Shown here one piece after another: positions 10,939 to 22,069 of a stretch of DNA of 64,000 nt. Origin of the DNA: Plazaster borealis (Eukaryota > Echinodermata > Asteroidea > Forcipulatida > Labidiasteridae). How positions within the stretch are numbered: position 1 is the stretch's first letter; each line of letters begins with the position of its first letter. The DNA is taken from assembly GCA_021014325.1 (NCBI GenBank), contig CM037467.1:5146001-5210000 (forward strand), written 5' to 3'. A program made the translations under genes and the position numbers. The notes under the pieces were generated by a model that did not search any database, had not been told where the DNA came from, and worked only from the letters and a program-made list of their open reading frames with translations.

Positions 10939-11417
10939 AGCAGTCCAGAGAGTACTTTTTTGAGGGCTCCCTCCCAAAGTATAGTCATTATCCACATTTT
11001 CCTTTCCAAATTGATGCGAATTGTAATACCAACATTTAACACACCTTTTAAATTCACGTGGTCTTTTACCCCCCCCCCCGTCATACTCTTTGTAAAAATG
11101 TTGAAATATCATATGGCCCTTTTGTTTGGGGTAATAATAATTATGCAAGAACGGTGCACGCAGGCATGAATGGAGAACTCTCCCGTTGGGAGACCGAAAA
11201 CTCCGTCCTTTTCTTTGAGTCGGGTATAACGGGAGACCATAGAGAAAGGAAAAAGTTTCCTTACAATCCAGGCATCCAGTCCAAGTACCCGCCCCTCCCA
11301 CTACCAAAACATACACGCATGTTTGCGCCCTCTATTGAGGTACAACAAACATCTTCAGAAAGTCAATGAACAGCACGTGTGCATGGTTTGTGCATCAAGG
11401 ACCCGCAGAACAACACG

Positions 11418-11521
11418 ATGGACATGATGGAAGAAACTGAAGTGATGACAGACGTGACTGATGCCAAAATTAGCGGCTATGGTTCCCATCTGCAAGTCAG
11501 ATTTATCACCAAGCAAGAATG
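11418..11521 (+). CDS. WDR12: WDR12 exon 1 (start)
   Basis: WDR12 is the WD-repeat subunit of the PeBoW complex (PES1-BOP1-WDR12), needed in the nucleolus for pre-rRNA processing and 60S subunit maturation. This exon starts MDMMEETEVMTDVTDAKISG and ends LQVRFITKQEW before GTAAGT. Relative to vertebrate WDR12 it has a short N-terminal extension before the LQxRF strand of the NLE domain. The first ATG was chosen; a second ATG two codons on is equally possible. Phase 2 donor, continued at 12909. Confidence 0.85.
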
Positions 11522-11842
11522 GTAAGTATTAAGCAAACCTCTCATGATTAAAAACGTGATGGATGGGTACAGCAGCAATGCAATGCTGGTTGGCGGCTGG
11601 TCTTGGTTGCCCAATTTACGGACAAGACTAACCCACACTAAAAAACACTAAATAACATGCTTAAGTAAAAAACAACAGTTCGTCATGTTTTTGGCTGTCT
11701 TATTTTGATAAACCGGCTGATCCTTGTGCACTTGTCAATTGCAAGACAGACTACATGACCCACGGGAATGATGCGTCATGGTTTGACAAAAATTGACCAT
11801 GTAAATGTTGACCGAGCTCGAGGGGTCAGCAGGGGGTACATC

Positions 11843-12800
11843 TAGCCCACCTTGTTGAGCTGTAATGGCTCTCTTTTAACATCGTTCTTATAACACTCAC
11901 CATTACAGCCCACCATCCATACATGTCTTAAACGCGTAGTAAAAAAGTACGAGCAAGTCGTACCTGTTTGATCGCAAATTTCTCCCACTTATAAACATCA
12001 CATACTACTCCAAACTACCTCACTTTGTTCCTTACATCCTTACAATTTTTGTGACATATTCCAGGGCTCACCAAATGATGCCTTTGTCCAGATATGATGA
12101 TTTGAAAATGGCCAAAAAAAATTGTGTACAAAAATTACATTGAGGTTCGTCCCGCAACGGGGCCGCCATCTTACTTATGATTCACTGCCTGCTGATCGTG
12201 AGAAGTCAGGGCACCCGGCTGATCTGTCCGTGCGTGTGTGTATGGCATATCATGAATATGCATCAGATGACGTCAGGGAAGCTGTAGTACTTCGGAGTTC
12301 GATGTGTGCGCGCGTGCACGGCAATTCATGAATATGCATAAGGTGACGTCGCGCGGCGATTGCTGTAGGCTAAAAAACTACAATGCTGTTGCGCGTTCCT
12401 CGCTCGTGCATATTCATGATCAGCCGGGCGCCCTGACTTTCTCACGATCAACAGGCAGTGAAGCAGAAGTTAAATGGCGGCCCCGTTACGAGACGAACTT
12501 CAATGTAATTTTTGTACACAATTTTTTTTGGCCATTTTCAAATCATCATGTCTGGACAAAGGCATCATTTGGTGAGCCCTGGAATATGTCACAAAAATTG
12601 TAAGGATGTAAGGAACAAAGTGAGGTAGGTTGGAGTAGTATGTGATGTTTATAAGTGGGAGAAATTTGCGATCAAACAGGTACGACTTGCTCGTACTTTT
12701 TTACTACGCGTTTAAGACATGTATGGATGGTGGGCTGTAATGGTGAGTGTTATAAGACCGATGTTAAAAGAGAGCCATTACAGCTCAACAAGGTGGGCTA
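11843..12800. mobile_element. 958-bp non-autonomous long-TIR transposon with 10-bp TSD
   Basis: The direct repeat ggggtacatc (11833-11842 and 12801-12810) flanks a segment whose ends are TAGCCCACCTTGTTGAGC and its reverse complement. The inverted arms run about 390 bp each (roughly 11843-12235 and 12418-12800) around a centre of about 180 bp. These arms match the termini of the 11.9-kb element at 13245-25133. There is no coding capacity; open frames inside are chance. Target duplication length of 9-10 bp is typical of Mutator-like and foldback elements, but family membership is not shown. Confidence 0.9.
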
Positions 12801-12908
12801 GGGGTACATCAAAATCACGTTTTGTTGGTCTGTCAAAAATCTTTTTTCTACGGGAATTTATTAACAATGAAGTTGTCATTGATTTTTATTTTAATGTAAT
12901 CTTGACAG

Positions 12909-12997
12909 TTATTCAGTTGGAGACACACCCTTCTCAGTTCCAGCATCAGTTGGAGTCTCGGAGCTCAGTTCTCTCATCAATAAATTACTGAACCGAG
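12909..12997 (+). CDS. WDR12: WDR12 exon 2 (NLE domain)
   Basis: Reads YSVGDTPFSVPASVGVSEL, then SSLINKLLNR, matching the NLE domain that binds the MIDAS domain of the Rea1/MDN1 ATPase. Acceptor CTTGACAG, donor GTAAAG. The first codon is completed from exon 1 (TG|T). The following intron is about 13 kb and contains the 11.9-kb transposon. Confidence 0.88.
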
Positions 12998-13993
12998 GTA
13001 AAGTTTGTTCGTTTATTATATCGCTGGAAGAATCACACTATTCACAGAAATCTATCCAGTCAGCAGATCAGAAATGTCATTATTCATTGACGTTACAGAG
13101 TTTTCCTTGAAACTTTTCTTTTAGTTCTCGCCAGCTGGACTAGAGCACCGACTAGTAAAACACTAAACAGACTGTTGAGTAGGCCTAGTCCTTACTTGTT
13201 TACCTGTCTGCATGTTGCAAAATATTTTCAATCACATCTCTCATTAGCCCACCTTGTTGAGCTGTAATGGTTCTCTTTTAACATCGGTCTCATAACACTC
13301 ACCATTACAGCCCACCATCCATACATGTCTAAAACGCGAGGTTTTAAAAAATGTATGAGCAAGTCGTACCTCTTTGATCGCAAATTTCTCCCACTTATAA
13401 ACATCACATACTACTCCAACCTACCTCACTTTGTTCCTTACATCTGGCAAATTTTTATGACATCATTGCTCACCAAATGATGCATTTGTCCAGATGTGAT
13501 TATTTGAAAATGGCCAACAAAAGTTGCGTACCATGTACAAAAATTACTTTGAGGTTCGTCCCGCAAGGGGACCGCCATCTTACTTATGATTCACTGCCTG
13601 CTGATCGTGAGAAGTCGGGGCGCCCGTCGGCTGATCTGTCCGTGCGTGTGTGTATGGCGTATCATGAATATGCATCAGATGACGTCATGGGAAGCTGTAG
13701 TATACTTCGGAGCTCGATACACTTATTATTGTGTGCGTGTGTGCATGGCAAGTCATGAATATGCATAAGGTGATGTCGGGCGGTGCTCGCTGTAGCTAGG
13801 TAGCTCGAGAGTTTGTGACTACTGCGCCCCTGTCTTGGCAAGCAACTTTATGTGGTTTCGAGGTGTTCGAGCTCACGCATGTGCTTGACAGTTTGCAGTC
13901 TGCAAGTGATACATGGTGCGACGTCGTCGACATTTGATTATTTAACAATACAGTGTAGAGCGGTCGATTACAGTTGTATTCCAAAAAATTACA

Positions 13994-14200
13994 ATGGAGA
14001 CAGAAACCACTGTAACCAATCAAGTAGTTGAAGACATGTTTAATGACATCAAAGACCACTATAATTTCACATTTCAATTAAAGACCGAACAAAAAGAGTT
14101 AATTAGAAATGTAATGAACAAGGTTGATTCATTTGCACTTCTGCCAACGGGATACGGGAAAATTGCGTGTTATATCTTACCTCCTCTACTAATTACTCAG
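13994..14200 (+). pseudogene. RecQ-like helicase, exon 1 with altered Walker A
   Basis: Starts METETTVTNQVVEDMFNDI and continues to the motif I region LLPTGYGKIACYILPPLL before a GTAAGT donor. RecQ helicases have PTGxGKS; here the residue after Lys is Ile (codon ATT), which should weaken nucleotide binding. FQLKTEQKELI upstream resembles the Q-motif (FR..Q..AI). The ATG lies about 300 bp inside the inner edge of the left terminal repeat, as expected for a transposon gene. Confidence 0.7.
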
Positions 14201-15012
14201 GTAAGTGGATATTAACCAAAAATTTGACTCAGTGGAAATGAGGACACTAGGGGTCAGTTACAAATTAAAATTAGCTTCTTTAGGAGAGGCCTAGCTATAT
14301 TGTTCCTAGATTGTCAATTATAATTCCAGCCTATGGTTACTGTCATCTTCATTTAAAAAGGGGGAACAAATATGACCGAATAGGCCTACTGATCTTAAAC
14401 TTGAAGTAAAAAAACCCAAACATTTTATAAATATCACTTTTGAAAAGGGACCGCTCAAATTGTTACAATATGATACTATTGTTATCATGTGATAATTCCG
14501 CTGTAAGGTTGCTTCTGGGCTCGGGACAAAACAATTTTTATTTTAACACTCGTAGAAAACGGGTGTTCATTGCACTGCGTTGATAATCGCACCCTTGAAA
14601 ACCTTTGTGGACAACCAAGTTACTGAATTCGTGCCAGAGGTATACCTGCTGCTGGGTTGAAGCAAGGGATGTCTGATGCAGAAATGGAAGGTACAGGTGT
14701 AAGCATTTTGCCCCCCCCCCCAACAAAAATAAAAATACATAAATTTATTATTAAAATGCAAACAAATAGATATGTACATACACTGTATGGATCCGTGAGG
14801 CAATCATAATACCAAGTGATCTCATGGTAGTTGTTAATTGAAATGCACCCCTCTCCATTTTCTTTTCAATTCACGCAATAACAGCTGCTGGGCATCACTT
14901 ACTCATGCTTTTTTTTGTAATGTCCTCAAAAACGATGGCCTTCTCTTGTGTTAATTGTTTCCTTACTTTCAACATACTAAATTGGTCATTGTTCGGTGTG
15001 ATTTTGTTTCAG
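14201..15012 (+). other. Intron or degenerate segment of helicase pseudogene
   Basis: No conserved coding. Contains a short poly-C run near 14711. The helicase residues that normally follow motif I (about 60-80 residues including motif Ia) are not found here, so part of the coding region has been lost or has decayed. Confidence 0.4.
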
Positions 15013-15154
15013 AGGTTATGAGTGGTGCGGTTACACATTTATTTGCTATACCCAAGGCCCTGCTGCAGCCGAAATGGAGGAGAGTCCTATTGAAGTTGTA
15101 TGGGGGAAAAATTGTTTTACAGGCATATGATGAGGCGCACACTGTGTCAGAGTG
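15013..15154 (+). pseudogene. RecQ-like helicase, DEAH-box exon
   Basis: After an acceptor (TTTTGTTTCAG) the frame reads SGAVTHLFAIPKALLQPKWR and then IVLQAYDEAHTVSEW up to a GTATGT donor. DEAH followed by xVSEWG is the RecQ motif II signature. The splice phase from exon 1 does not work (it would read a stop), which supports decay or a missing exon. Phase into the next exon is correct (TG|G gives Trp of SEWG). Confidence 0.7.
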
Positions 15155-15733
15155 GTATGTTCCGTACTCTTGTTGTTTGAATGTGAATTTTCACATACCC
15201 TTGACATAGGCCTACCATTGCACTTACTGCACCATCAGTTGATCCAAGACACGTCAACATCTCATAATGGTTCAACCCTATGAAAATAAATCCTGGTCTT
15301 TCTTGAATAATTTATCTCGTATGTGAAACCCTTGGTCCAATTTTTATGGTGTTGATTTACGCAAAGAAAAAAAGTATGTTTACTTTAAAAAAAAATATGA
15401 ATAGTATAGATATAAATATTTACTTATTATACATGTATATACAGTGAACAAAAGAAATTTGTTTTACAGTAAGCACTGGCATAATTATACCTTTTTACCA
15501 TGCTTGCAGTTGGTGTTTAGTGCTACGAAATAGAAGTGCACAGAAGGCCTAAAATGGCCGTTGAAACTCCAATTGTTTGACGCCAGTCTCCATTCTACTA
15601 GAATACTACTTTACCTTTGCAAATTGTTTTCTGCTGTCATTCATCTTTGCAAGTATAGAGGGTCCGCCTAAAGTACCATGCGGTTCACCATTTTAAATTA
15701 ACACAGACGTATACTACTTATTCTCTCTTTCAG

Positions 15734-16622
15734 GGGACTTGATTTCAGACCGACCAATAGGCAAGTGACTTCTGTTACTTCTCTTATCGATGCACCAGTA
15801 TTAGCTGTAACAGCTACGGCTACAAAGGCAGTGTACGACAGTGTTATTTCTACCTTATGTCTAAAGCACAACTCAAAAACCATCTCAATTGTTCCAGACC
15901 GCCCAAACGTTTTCTTAGACATACAAAGTGTTACAGAGAATCACAGTGTTGCTCTTTCGTGGATTGTAGATCACCTAAAATCAAAAGGAGTCAACAGTAA
16001 GAAAATAATCGTATATACAAACTCTGTGAAAGCATGCCACAAAATTGTTCATTTTTTCCGAGACGAGCTTGGAAATGACGCTTACACTGACAAGACACCA
16101 AGTAGAATGAATACCCTTATCGAGATGTTTCATGCAGCAACTCCCGATGAAGTATAAGAAACAATAATGGGCACGTTTACGACTACTGAAAGTACAATAA
16201 GAGTTCTGGTTGCAACTCTTGCAGTGGGTATGGGTGTAAACATAAACGATGTAGACGTCATAGTCAATTGGGGACTACCGAAAACAGCCATGCTCTTTTG
16301 GCAGGAGACAGGACGATGCGCTAGAGATGGGCGTGATGGCATCAACGTTTGCTACGCATACAAGAGAAGCATTAACCTGTGTGAAGATGAGTGTCTTAAG
16401 AAAATGTTAGAGAAGGACAGTTGCCTGCGATTACAAATTTTGTCAAACTTTGTGATTGACAATTCTAGGCAGGATTACATGGATGCGTATGCAGCTGAAA
16501 AGGATAAATGCAAAGGGTGTTCGGAAACTTATTGTAGATGTGCCTGTGTCTGTGTTGCTCAAACTGGTTTGCCCAGTGTTCGTGCTGTAAGAGAGCAAAG
16601 GATCCACTGCAGAAATATTTGA
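15734..16622 (+). pseudogene. RecQ-like helicase, C-terminal exon with in-frame stop
   Basis: Opens GLDFRPTNRQ (RecQ GxDFRP), then VLAVTATATKAV (motif III), PDRPNVFL (motif IV region), a helicase-C domain with ATLAVGMGVNINDVDVIVNW (motif V) and QETGRCARDGRDG (motif VI, arginine finger). A TAA at 16155-16157 interrupts the frame between two otherwise continuous halves. A Cys-rich tail (CKGCSETYCRCACVC) ends at a TGA at 16622. The lesion pattern indicates a recently inactivated but recognisable enzyme. Confidence 0.8.
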
Positions 16623-16796
16623 CCTGAATACTGACTTCTCTTTTGCGACCTTAATGTTAGATTTAATGTAACTGTAAAATACTATTTTCCCTTCGCCGTG
16701 ACATTATCCGCTTGTGTTTGTCTACTCTGGATCTTAGGAGAGTCAGCTTGTCTTTGTCGTATGGCGAGAAGTTCCAAATAACGTTGCTCATTCTTT

Positions 16797-17231
16797 TTAT
16801 CCATTCTGCGGGACAGTAATAATGCTCCCTAAGTAATTAATCCCTGCTCCAACAAAGGATCTTGGGACAGTCAGCTTGTCTTCGTCGTATGGCACATGCG
16901 CGAAGCGCGGAAGACTTTGGTGGAATCTCCCGGGAATATGCGCCCACACGTCATAGTTCATCAAATGGTCTACAAGTTCCTCGATATCCTTGTCTATTTT
17001 TCGGCCTGGTTTTTTGGGTGGTGGTTTCCTTTCAGCGACTTGTTTGTCGAAAGCATCATCGAGTATGTTTCCCAATCCAATCATCTGACTGTGTGTTCTT
17101 ACCGTTTTATCTGAACGGCAACCTCCAGCATTTCTGACACTTGCACGAGGTACATATTTTTGATACTCGCAAAGTATTTGAATCATTTCAGATGTCTGAG
17201 CTTCGTCTCTTTTAAGTACGCCTAGAGGAAC
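16797..17231 (-). pseudogene. DUF6589-like element protein, last visible exon
   Basis: Begins after a TTTTTTGCAG acceptor: VPLGVLKRDEAQTSEMIQIL, CEYQKYVPRA, then a basic stretch (ERKPPPKKPGRKIDKDIEEL) and ends at a stop at 16797. The VPLGVLxRxE...ILxxxxKYVP phrase is what I recall preceding the GGDQLT-type core in DUF6589 proteins of cnidarian and echinoderm genomes. That core is not visible here, so this copy appears internally deleted or has lost exons. Family naming rests on memory of related proteins and needs a profile search. Confidence 0.5.
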
Positions 17232-17427
17232 CTGCAAAAAACAAAATACCGTTTACCCAAAAGGAATATATTTGTATGTATATAAAAGATAATAACTAAT
17301 AAATAAATCACAGGGGAAAATGTGTCAATTTGTAATTATGCTTGGGTGGGATGAACAGATCCAACTATAGGCCAAATGTGAGTTAAAAATTATACTAATG
17401 TTTTAAGTTATTAAAACGTCAACTTAC

Positions 17428-17580
17428 GATGGTGTTTATTCGACTTGATTCTTTGGTGAACTCATGAGGTGCGTTGGAGAACTTATCTTGCAAATGTTTA
17501 ATCTCAGGAATGTGTTTGCAGATAATGTGCCCAGCAGCTTTGACCAAGTCTTCCTTTATTGACACCTTATCCTGCTTCGA
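17428..17580 (-). pseudogene. DUF6589-like element protein, internal exon
   Basis: Reads DKVSIKEDLVKAAGHIICKH, IPEIKHLQDKFSNAPHEFTK, ESSRINTI, ending exactly at a GTAAGT donor in frame with the exon at 16797-17231. Its upstream side abuts a LINE insertion (tail repeat at 17590-17612). Confidence 0.5.
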
Positions 17581-17589
17581 AGGTAAAAA

Positions 17590-18206
17590 CACCTTACTTA
17601 CTTACTTACTTACGGTTTAATGGGTAAATTAATTAGGCATAGCCTTTGTGACCCCATATCCTATCCTTTCCTCCTTCCAGTGAGAATCCAGTCTTTTCTT
17701 AAATGTTGCTACAGTTTTGGTATGTACTACTGCTTGTGGAAGGGAATTCCAGAAGTTTATCACTCTTTGGGTGAAGAAGTTCTTCCTGCATCCAATGTTT
17801 TTCTTTAGGGATGGCTTGAAGAGTTTAAGAGAGTGACCTCTTGTCATGGGTCTGTCAGCTGTTTTGAAGAACTTACTGCTGTCCACCTTATCAAGACCTT
17901 TTAAAATCCCTTTACTGCCGCTTTGCTGCATTGTGTACTTGGTTTGAAGTCTGGTGTTAGGCAAACTCCCAAATCTTTTTCCTCCTCTGTTGATTTAAGT
18001 GTCGTCTCCCCCATATGATAATCAGCCTGTGGGTTTCCTGATCCAATGTGCATGGTTTTACATTTCCCAGTATTAAAGCAAAGCATCCATTTGTCAGACC
18101 ATTTCTGTAAATTTTCCAAGTCGTCTTGGATTTTCTCCACATCTCCGTTTCCTCTGATGCTGTTGAGTATTTTCTTCCAACGGGATGCTGGAAATGTCGT
18201 CTGCCA
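17590..18206 (-). mobile_element. Non-LTR retrotransposon 3' fragment with (GTAA)n tail
   Basis: The minus strand encodes the reverse transcriptase C-terminus in two overlapping frames. One gives LENLQKWSDKWMLCFNTGKC and KDLGVCLTPDFKPSTQCSKA. The other gives MTRGHSLKLFKP and FFTQRVINFWNSLPQAVV. It ends in tandem GTAA repeats, typical of CR1/L2-like elements. A frame change between the halves and the missing 5' part show it is dead. It is nested in the large transposon. Confidence 0.75.
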
Positions 18207-19732
18207 TGGGAACTTCTTCACTGAGATGAAGACGTGGGATGCGGTCTTGAGCTGCATATGTGTGTACGAAATTTAATTGAGTGGTGCCTCTGTCTTTACT
18301 CTCATGTCTTCTTCGGATTGTTTCATTGACATTGTCAAATGTTAGCGTAAAACTTCTCTAGTCTTAAAAGAGAAAAAATAGAAAAACAAATTAAGTTCAC
18401 ATTCCCTTGAGGATGAGAAAACGATTACATCTAAATACTGTGAATTAATTTATAATTGTTTTCAAAAAAATTTGTCTTTCAAGTGCACTTCCATCGTATT
18501 CACTAACATTTGTATTAATTTGTCAATAAGATTAATGAAACAAAGAACATTGTTCGAAAGTCTACTCTATTTCATTCCCGCTTCAATTATCGGTGTGTCT
18601 AATTTTGACTAACCTTGACACTCCAACATCTTGTCATTGTTCTTGTTCGTGTCAAAACCTCCCAGTGAATGGGGATCATCCAGAACTTCATCTGTTAACA
18701 GGATGAGTTAATCGTCGTCCCCCGGTAGCACTGAGTTGTCACCTTCGCTCTGTTCGATTAGGAGACATCTTTCAGATGCCTGCATCTGCAGGTTGGCAAC
18801 ATGCTGCTGGTTTTCACGCCATAGTTCAACATTCTTGTCGTGGTTGGAGCAAAGACGGTCCACTGCGTTCAGGGATGCTTTCATTCCCATGCATAATCCA
18901 AGCTGATTGAATCTGGAAAACACCTGTTAACAGAAGGGCGAGAGCGGTGTATTTATTGTTATCGTTAGTAGGCCTAGTAAATTTGTTTTTGCTATACAAA
19001 ACAAAACATAAGCGCATCGAGGTAACAGCATCGGTGAAAAGTTTCAAAATATTTTTGGTTGTCATTCCCGTCTTGAGGGTTGGGCAGCCATCTCATCCCT
19101 GACAACATCGCCTTGTTCAAGAGGCAGACGCAGAGCCGTGTGCGCCCCCCATGTCGGCGGAAAACAACAACAACAACAGCAACAACAACAACGACAACAA
19201 CAAAACAACAACAACAATAAACAAAATAATAACACATAAAATTAATACAAATATTGGTTGATCCTTGGATGGAGGAGACTACACCTAGCGAAAAACATCA
19301 GGAATTCAGTATATCAGTAAACTATGTATTTAGTCAAAAAAGAAACATGACGTATTTACCTTTCTTTAACACCCCGCCAGCCACATTTGGACACTGTTCA
19401 TTACTTGAAAAATCTTTGTTGAACGGGGCTTGCAAACGAAACAGATTATTGCCATGATAGTCCCAATAATTGGAGTCGTCCTCTTCTGTCGTCTTCTAAC
19501 CATCTTGGTGTTACGTTTGTTAGTGAGTGCCCCAGTTAGCACTGCTGTCAGGATTGGACAATGTTGCTGGCTTTCTGCTACAACTGTGTCCCAGGAGAAG
19601 TTCATTAAATCATCTTCCGTAGCTGGTCGCCTCAATGCGATGTTAAATTTTGGGTTTAAGAATTTAACAACTTCCGTCCTAGCAAGATTTTCGACAACTT
19701 TGTACAGAGCTTTTCTTGCTGGCAGTGAAGTG
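18207..19732 (-). repeat. 1.53-kb internal tandem duplication, copy 1
   Basis: Nearly identical to 19733-21243 with an offset of about 1529 bases. It carries a second version of two exons of the minus-strand element gene. The part equivalent to the end of the large 5' exon is at about 19736-19363 and the next exon at about 18925-18615. Compared with copy 2 it has a TAA at the end of the first (reading LAGC-stop instead of LARCKRK) and a TAA after PGDDD in the second, while it keeps AAA at the position where copy 2 has TAA (VVK). An (AAC)n-rich tract is at 19160-19225. Confidence 0.85.
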
Positions 19733-20142
19733 CCGTGGGAACTTCTTTGCTGAGATGAAGTCTTGGGATGCGGTCTTGAGCTGCGTATGCATGTGCGAAA
19801 TTTAATTGAGTGGTGCCTCTGTCTTTACTCTCATGTCTTCTTCGGATCATTTCATTGACATTGTCAAATGTTAGCGTAAAACTTCTGTAGTCTTAAAAGA
19901 GAAAAAATAGAAAAACAAATTAAGTTCACATTCCCTTGAGGATGAGAAAACGATTACATCTAAATACTGTGAATTAATTTATAATTGTTTAAAAAAAATA
20001 TTGTCTTTTAAGTGCACTTCCATCGTACTCACTGACATTTGTATTAATTTGTCAATAAGATTGATGAAACAAAGAACATTGTTCGAAAGTCTACTCTATT
20101 TCATTCCCACCTCAATTATCGGTGTGTCTAATTTTGACTAAC

Positions 20143-20452
20143 CTTGACACTCCAACATCTTGTCATTGTTCTTGTTTGTGTCAAAACCTCCCAGTGAATG
20201 GGGATCATCCAGAACTTCATCTGTTAACAGGATGAGTTCATCGTCGTCCCCCGGTAGCACTGAGTTGTCACCTTCGCTCTGTTCGATTAGTAGACATCTT
20301 TCAGATGCCTGCATCTGCAGGTTGGCAACATGTTGCTGGTTTTCACGCCATAGTTCAACATTCTTGTCGTGGTTGGCGTAAAGACGGTCCACTGCGTTCA
20401 GGGATGCTTTCATTCCCATGCATAATCCAAGCTGATTGAATCTGGAAAACAC
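20143..20452 (-). pseudogene. CxxC element protein, second exon (copy 2)
   Basis: Acceptor TTCTGTTAACAG, donor GTTAGT. Reads VFSRFNQLGLCMGMKASLNA, WRENQQHVANLQMQASERC and an acidic end (PGDDDELILLTDEVLDD). No stops in this copy. Phase 0 in, phase 1 out. The function of this segment is unknown to me. Confidence 0.6.
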
Positions 20453-20667
20453 CTGTTAACAGAAGGGCGAGAGCGGTGTATTTATTGTTATCGTTAGTAG
20501 GCCTAGTAAATTTGTTTTTGCTATACAAAACAAAACATAAGCGCATCGAGGGAACAGCATCGGTGAAAAGTTCATGACTTGAGGGTTGGGTGGCCATCTC
20601 ATCCCCGACAGCATTGCTTTGTTCAAGAGGCATGCGCGGATCCGTGTGCCGCCCCCCACGTCGGCAG

Positions 20668-20745
20668 AAAACAACAACAACAACAACAACAACAATAACA
20701 ACGACAACCAAAACAACAGCAACAACAATGAAAAAAATAATAACA
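20668..20745. repeat. (AAC)n microsatellite
   Basis: Imperfect AAC repeats within the duplicated intron; the counterpart is at 19160-19225. Confidence 0.85.
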
Positions 20746-20872
20746 CATAAAATTTATACAAATATTGGTTGATCCTTGGATGGAGGAGACTACACCTAGC
20801 GAAAAACATCAGGAATTCAGTATATATCAGTAAACTATGTATTTAGTCTAAAAAGAAACATGACGTATTTAC

Positions 20873-21775
20873 CTTTCTTTTACACCTCGCCAGCCACATT
20901 TGGACACCGTTCATTACTTGAAAAATCTTTGTTGAACGGGGCTTGCAAACAAAACAGATTATTGCCATGATAGTCCCAATAATTGGAGTCGTCCTCTTCT
21001 GTCGTCTTCTAACCATCTTGGTGTTACGTTTGTTAGTGAGTGCCCCAGTTAGCACTGCTGTCAGGATTGGACAATGTTGCTGGCTTTCTGCTACAACTGT
21101 GTCCCAGGAGAAGTTCATTAAATCATCTTCCGTAGCTGGTCGCCTCAATGCGATGTTAAATTTTGGGTTTAAGAATTAAACAACTTCTGTCCTAACAAGA
21201 TTTTCGACAACTTTGTACAGAGTTTTTCTTGCTGGCAGTGAACAATGAAAAAGTTGAACAAAACCAGTTTTGTACTGACTGGAATTTAGATTACGTAGCG
21301 CCACTTGCCTTCTGAATGGAGCTGCATTTGGTTTGTTTCTCAGCTCTATACGTTTTACATTACTTGTTTGCAGTGGTGAATTTTCAAGATTTCTCTTGGA
21401 TCTCATATATGTGTGTTCTCCTTTTGGGCTAGACTTATTGGGACTGAAAAGTCTGATTTGTTTATTATGTCTTGGTTTTAATCTAATTACCCGTTTTCTT
21501 CCGGCTATGTATGATTCATGATGTGTTGCTCCTGTAAAGTGTTGTGTTGTTTCTTGAAGCTGTTGTTTAGCTCTTGCCATGCCTGCAACCTTTTTTGAGC
21601 AATCGTTGCACATGAACTTCTGTTTTGGTGTGAGATTATTTGTCAAGGCTAATGATGTTAATATATCTGCGGGTCCTAAATTTGGCAAACTGTACCGACA
21701 GAGGATATTGAAAATTCCTGTTCGTCGCTGATGACCTCGAAGAGGGGCTGAACAATTACAGCACTCAGATGCCAT
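20873..21775 (-). pseudogene. CxxC element protein, first coding exon with nonsense codon
   Basis: ATG at 21775. The N-terminus has a probable metal-binding layout: ECCNCSAPLRGHQRRTG early and KFMCNDCSKKVAGMAR about 45 residues later (two CxxC pairs). A basic region with many Lys/Arg follows. The frame is stopped by TAA at 21176-21178 (after VRTEVV) but continues afterwards as FLNPKFNIALRRPATEDDLM and TAVLTGALTNKRNTKMV, up to a GTAAAT donor. The tandem copy at 18.2-19.7 kb has AAA at that codon, so the stop is a point lesion. Exon length without the stop is 301 codons. Confidence 0.65.
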
Positions 21776-22069
21776 GATGCAATAATCAGCATGTACCGTC
21801 CTGCATCATTACTCTGTGAAAGATGAAAAATAAACTGTGAGTAATATTAAGGTTTTCAGTTGGGCGTGCCTAGGTACGAAATCCCAATCGTGCCAAGGAT
21901 AATATAATAATCAAAGTCTTATATAGCGCCGGTGTCCGCCAATGCAGGCGCTTGCTAAAAAAATCTGCACTCTAGTCAGCTGAGCTCCAAAGTGCACTGC
22001 TCGTGATATCTAATAAAATAGTTATAGTTATTATGCTCTGTGGTCAAATTCACATGTCCATATCAAAAT

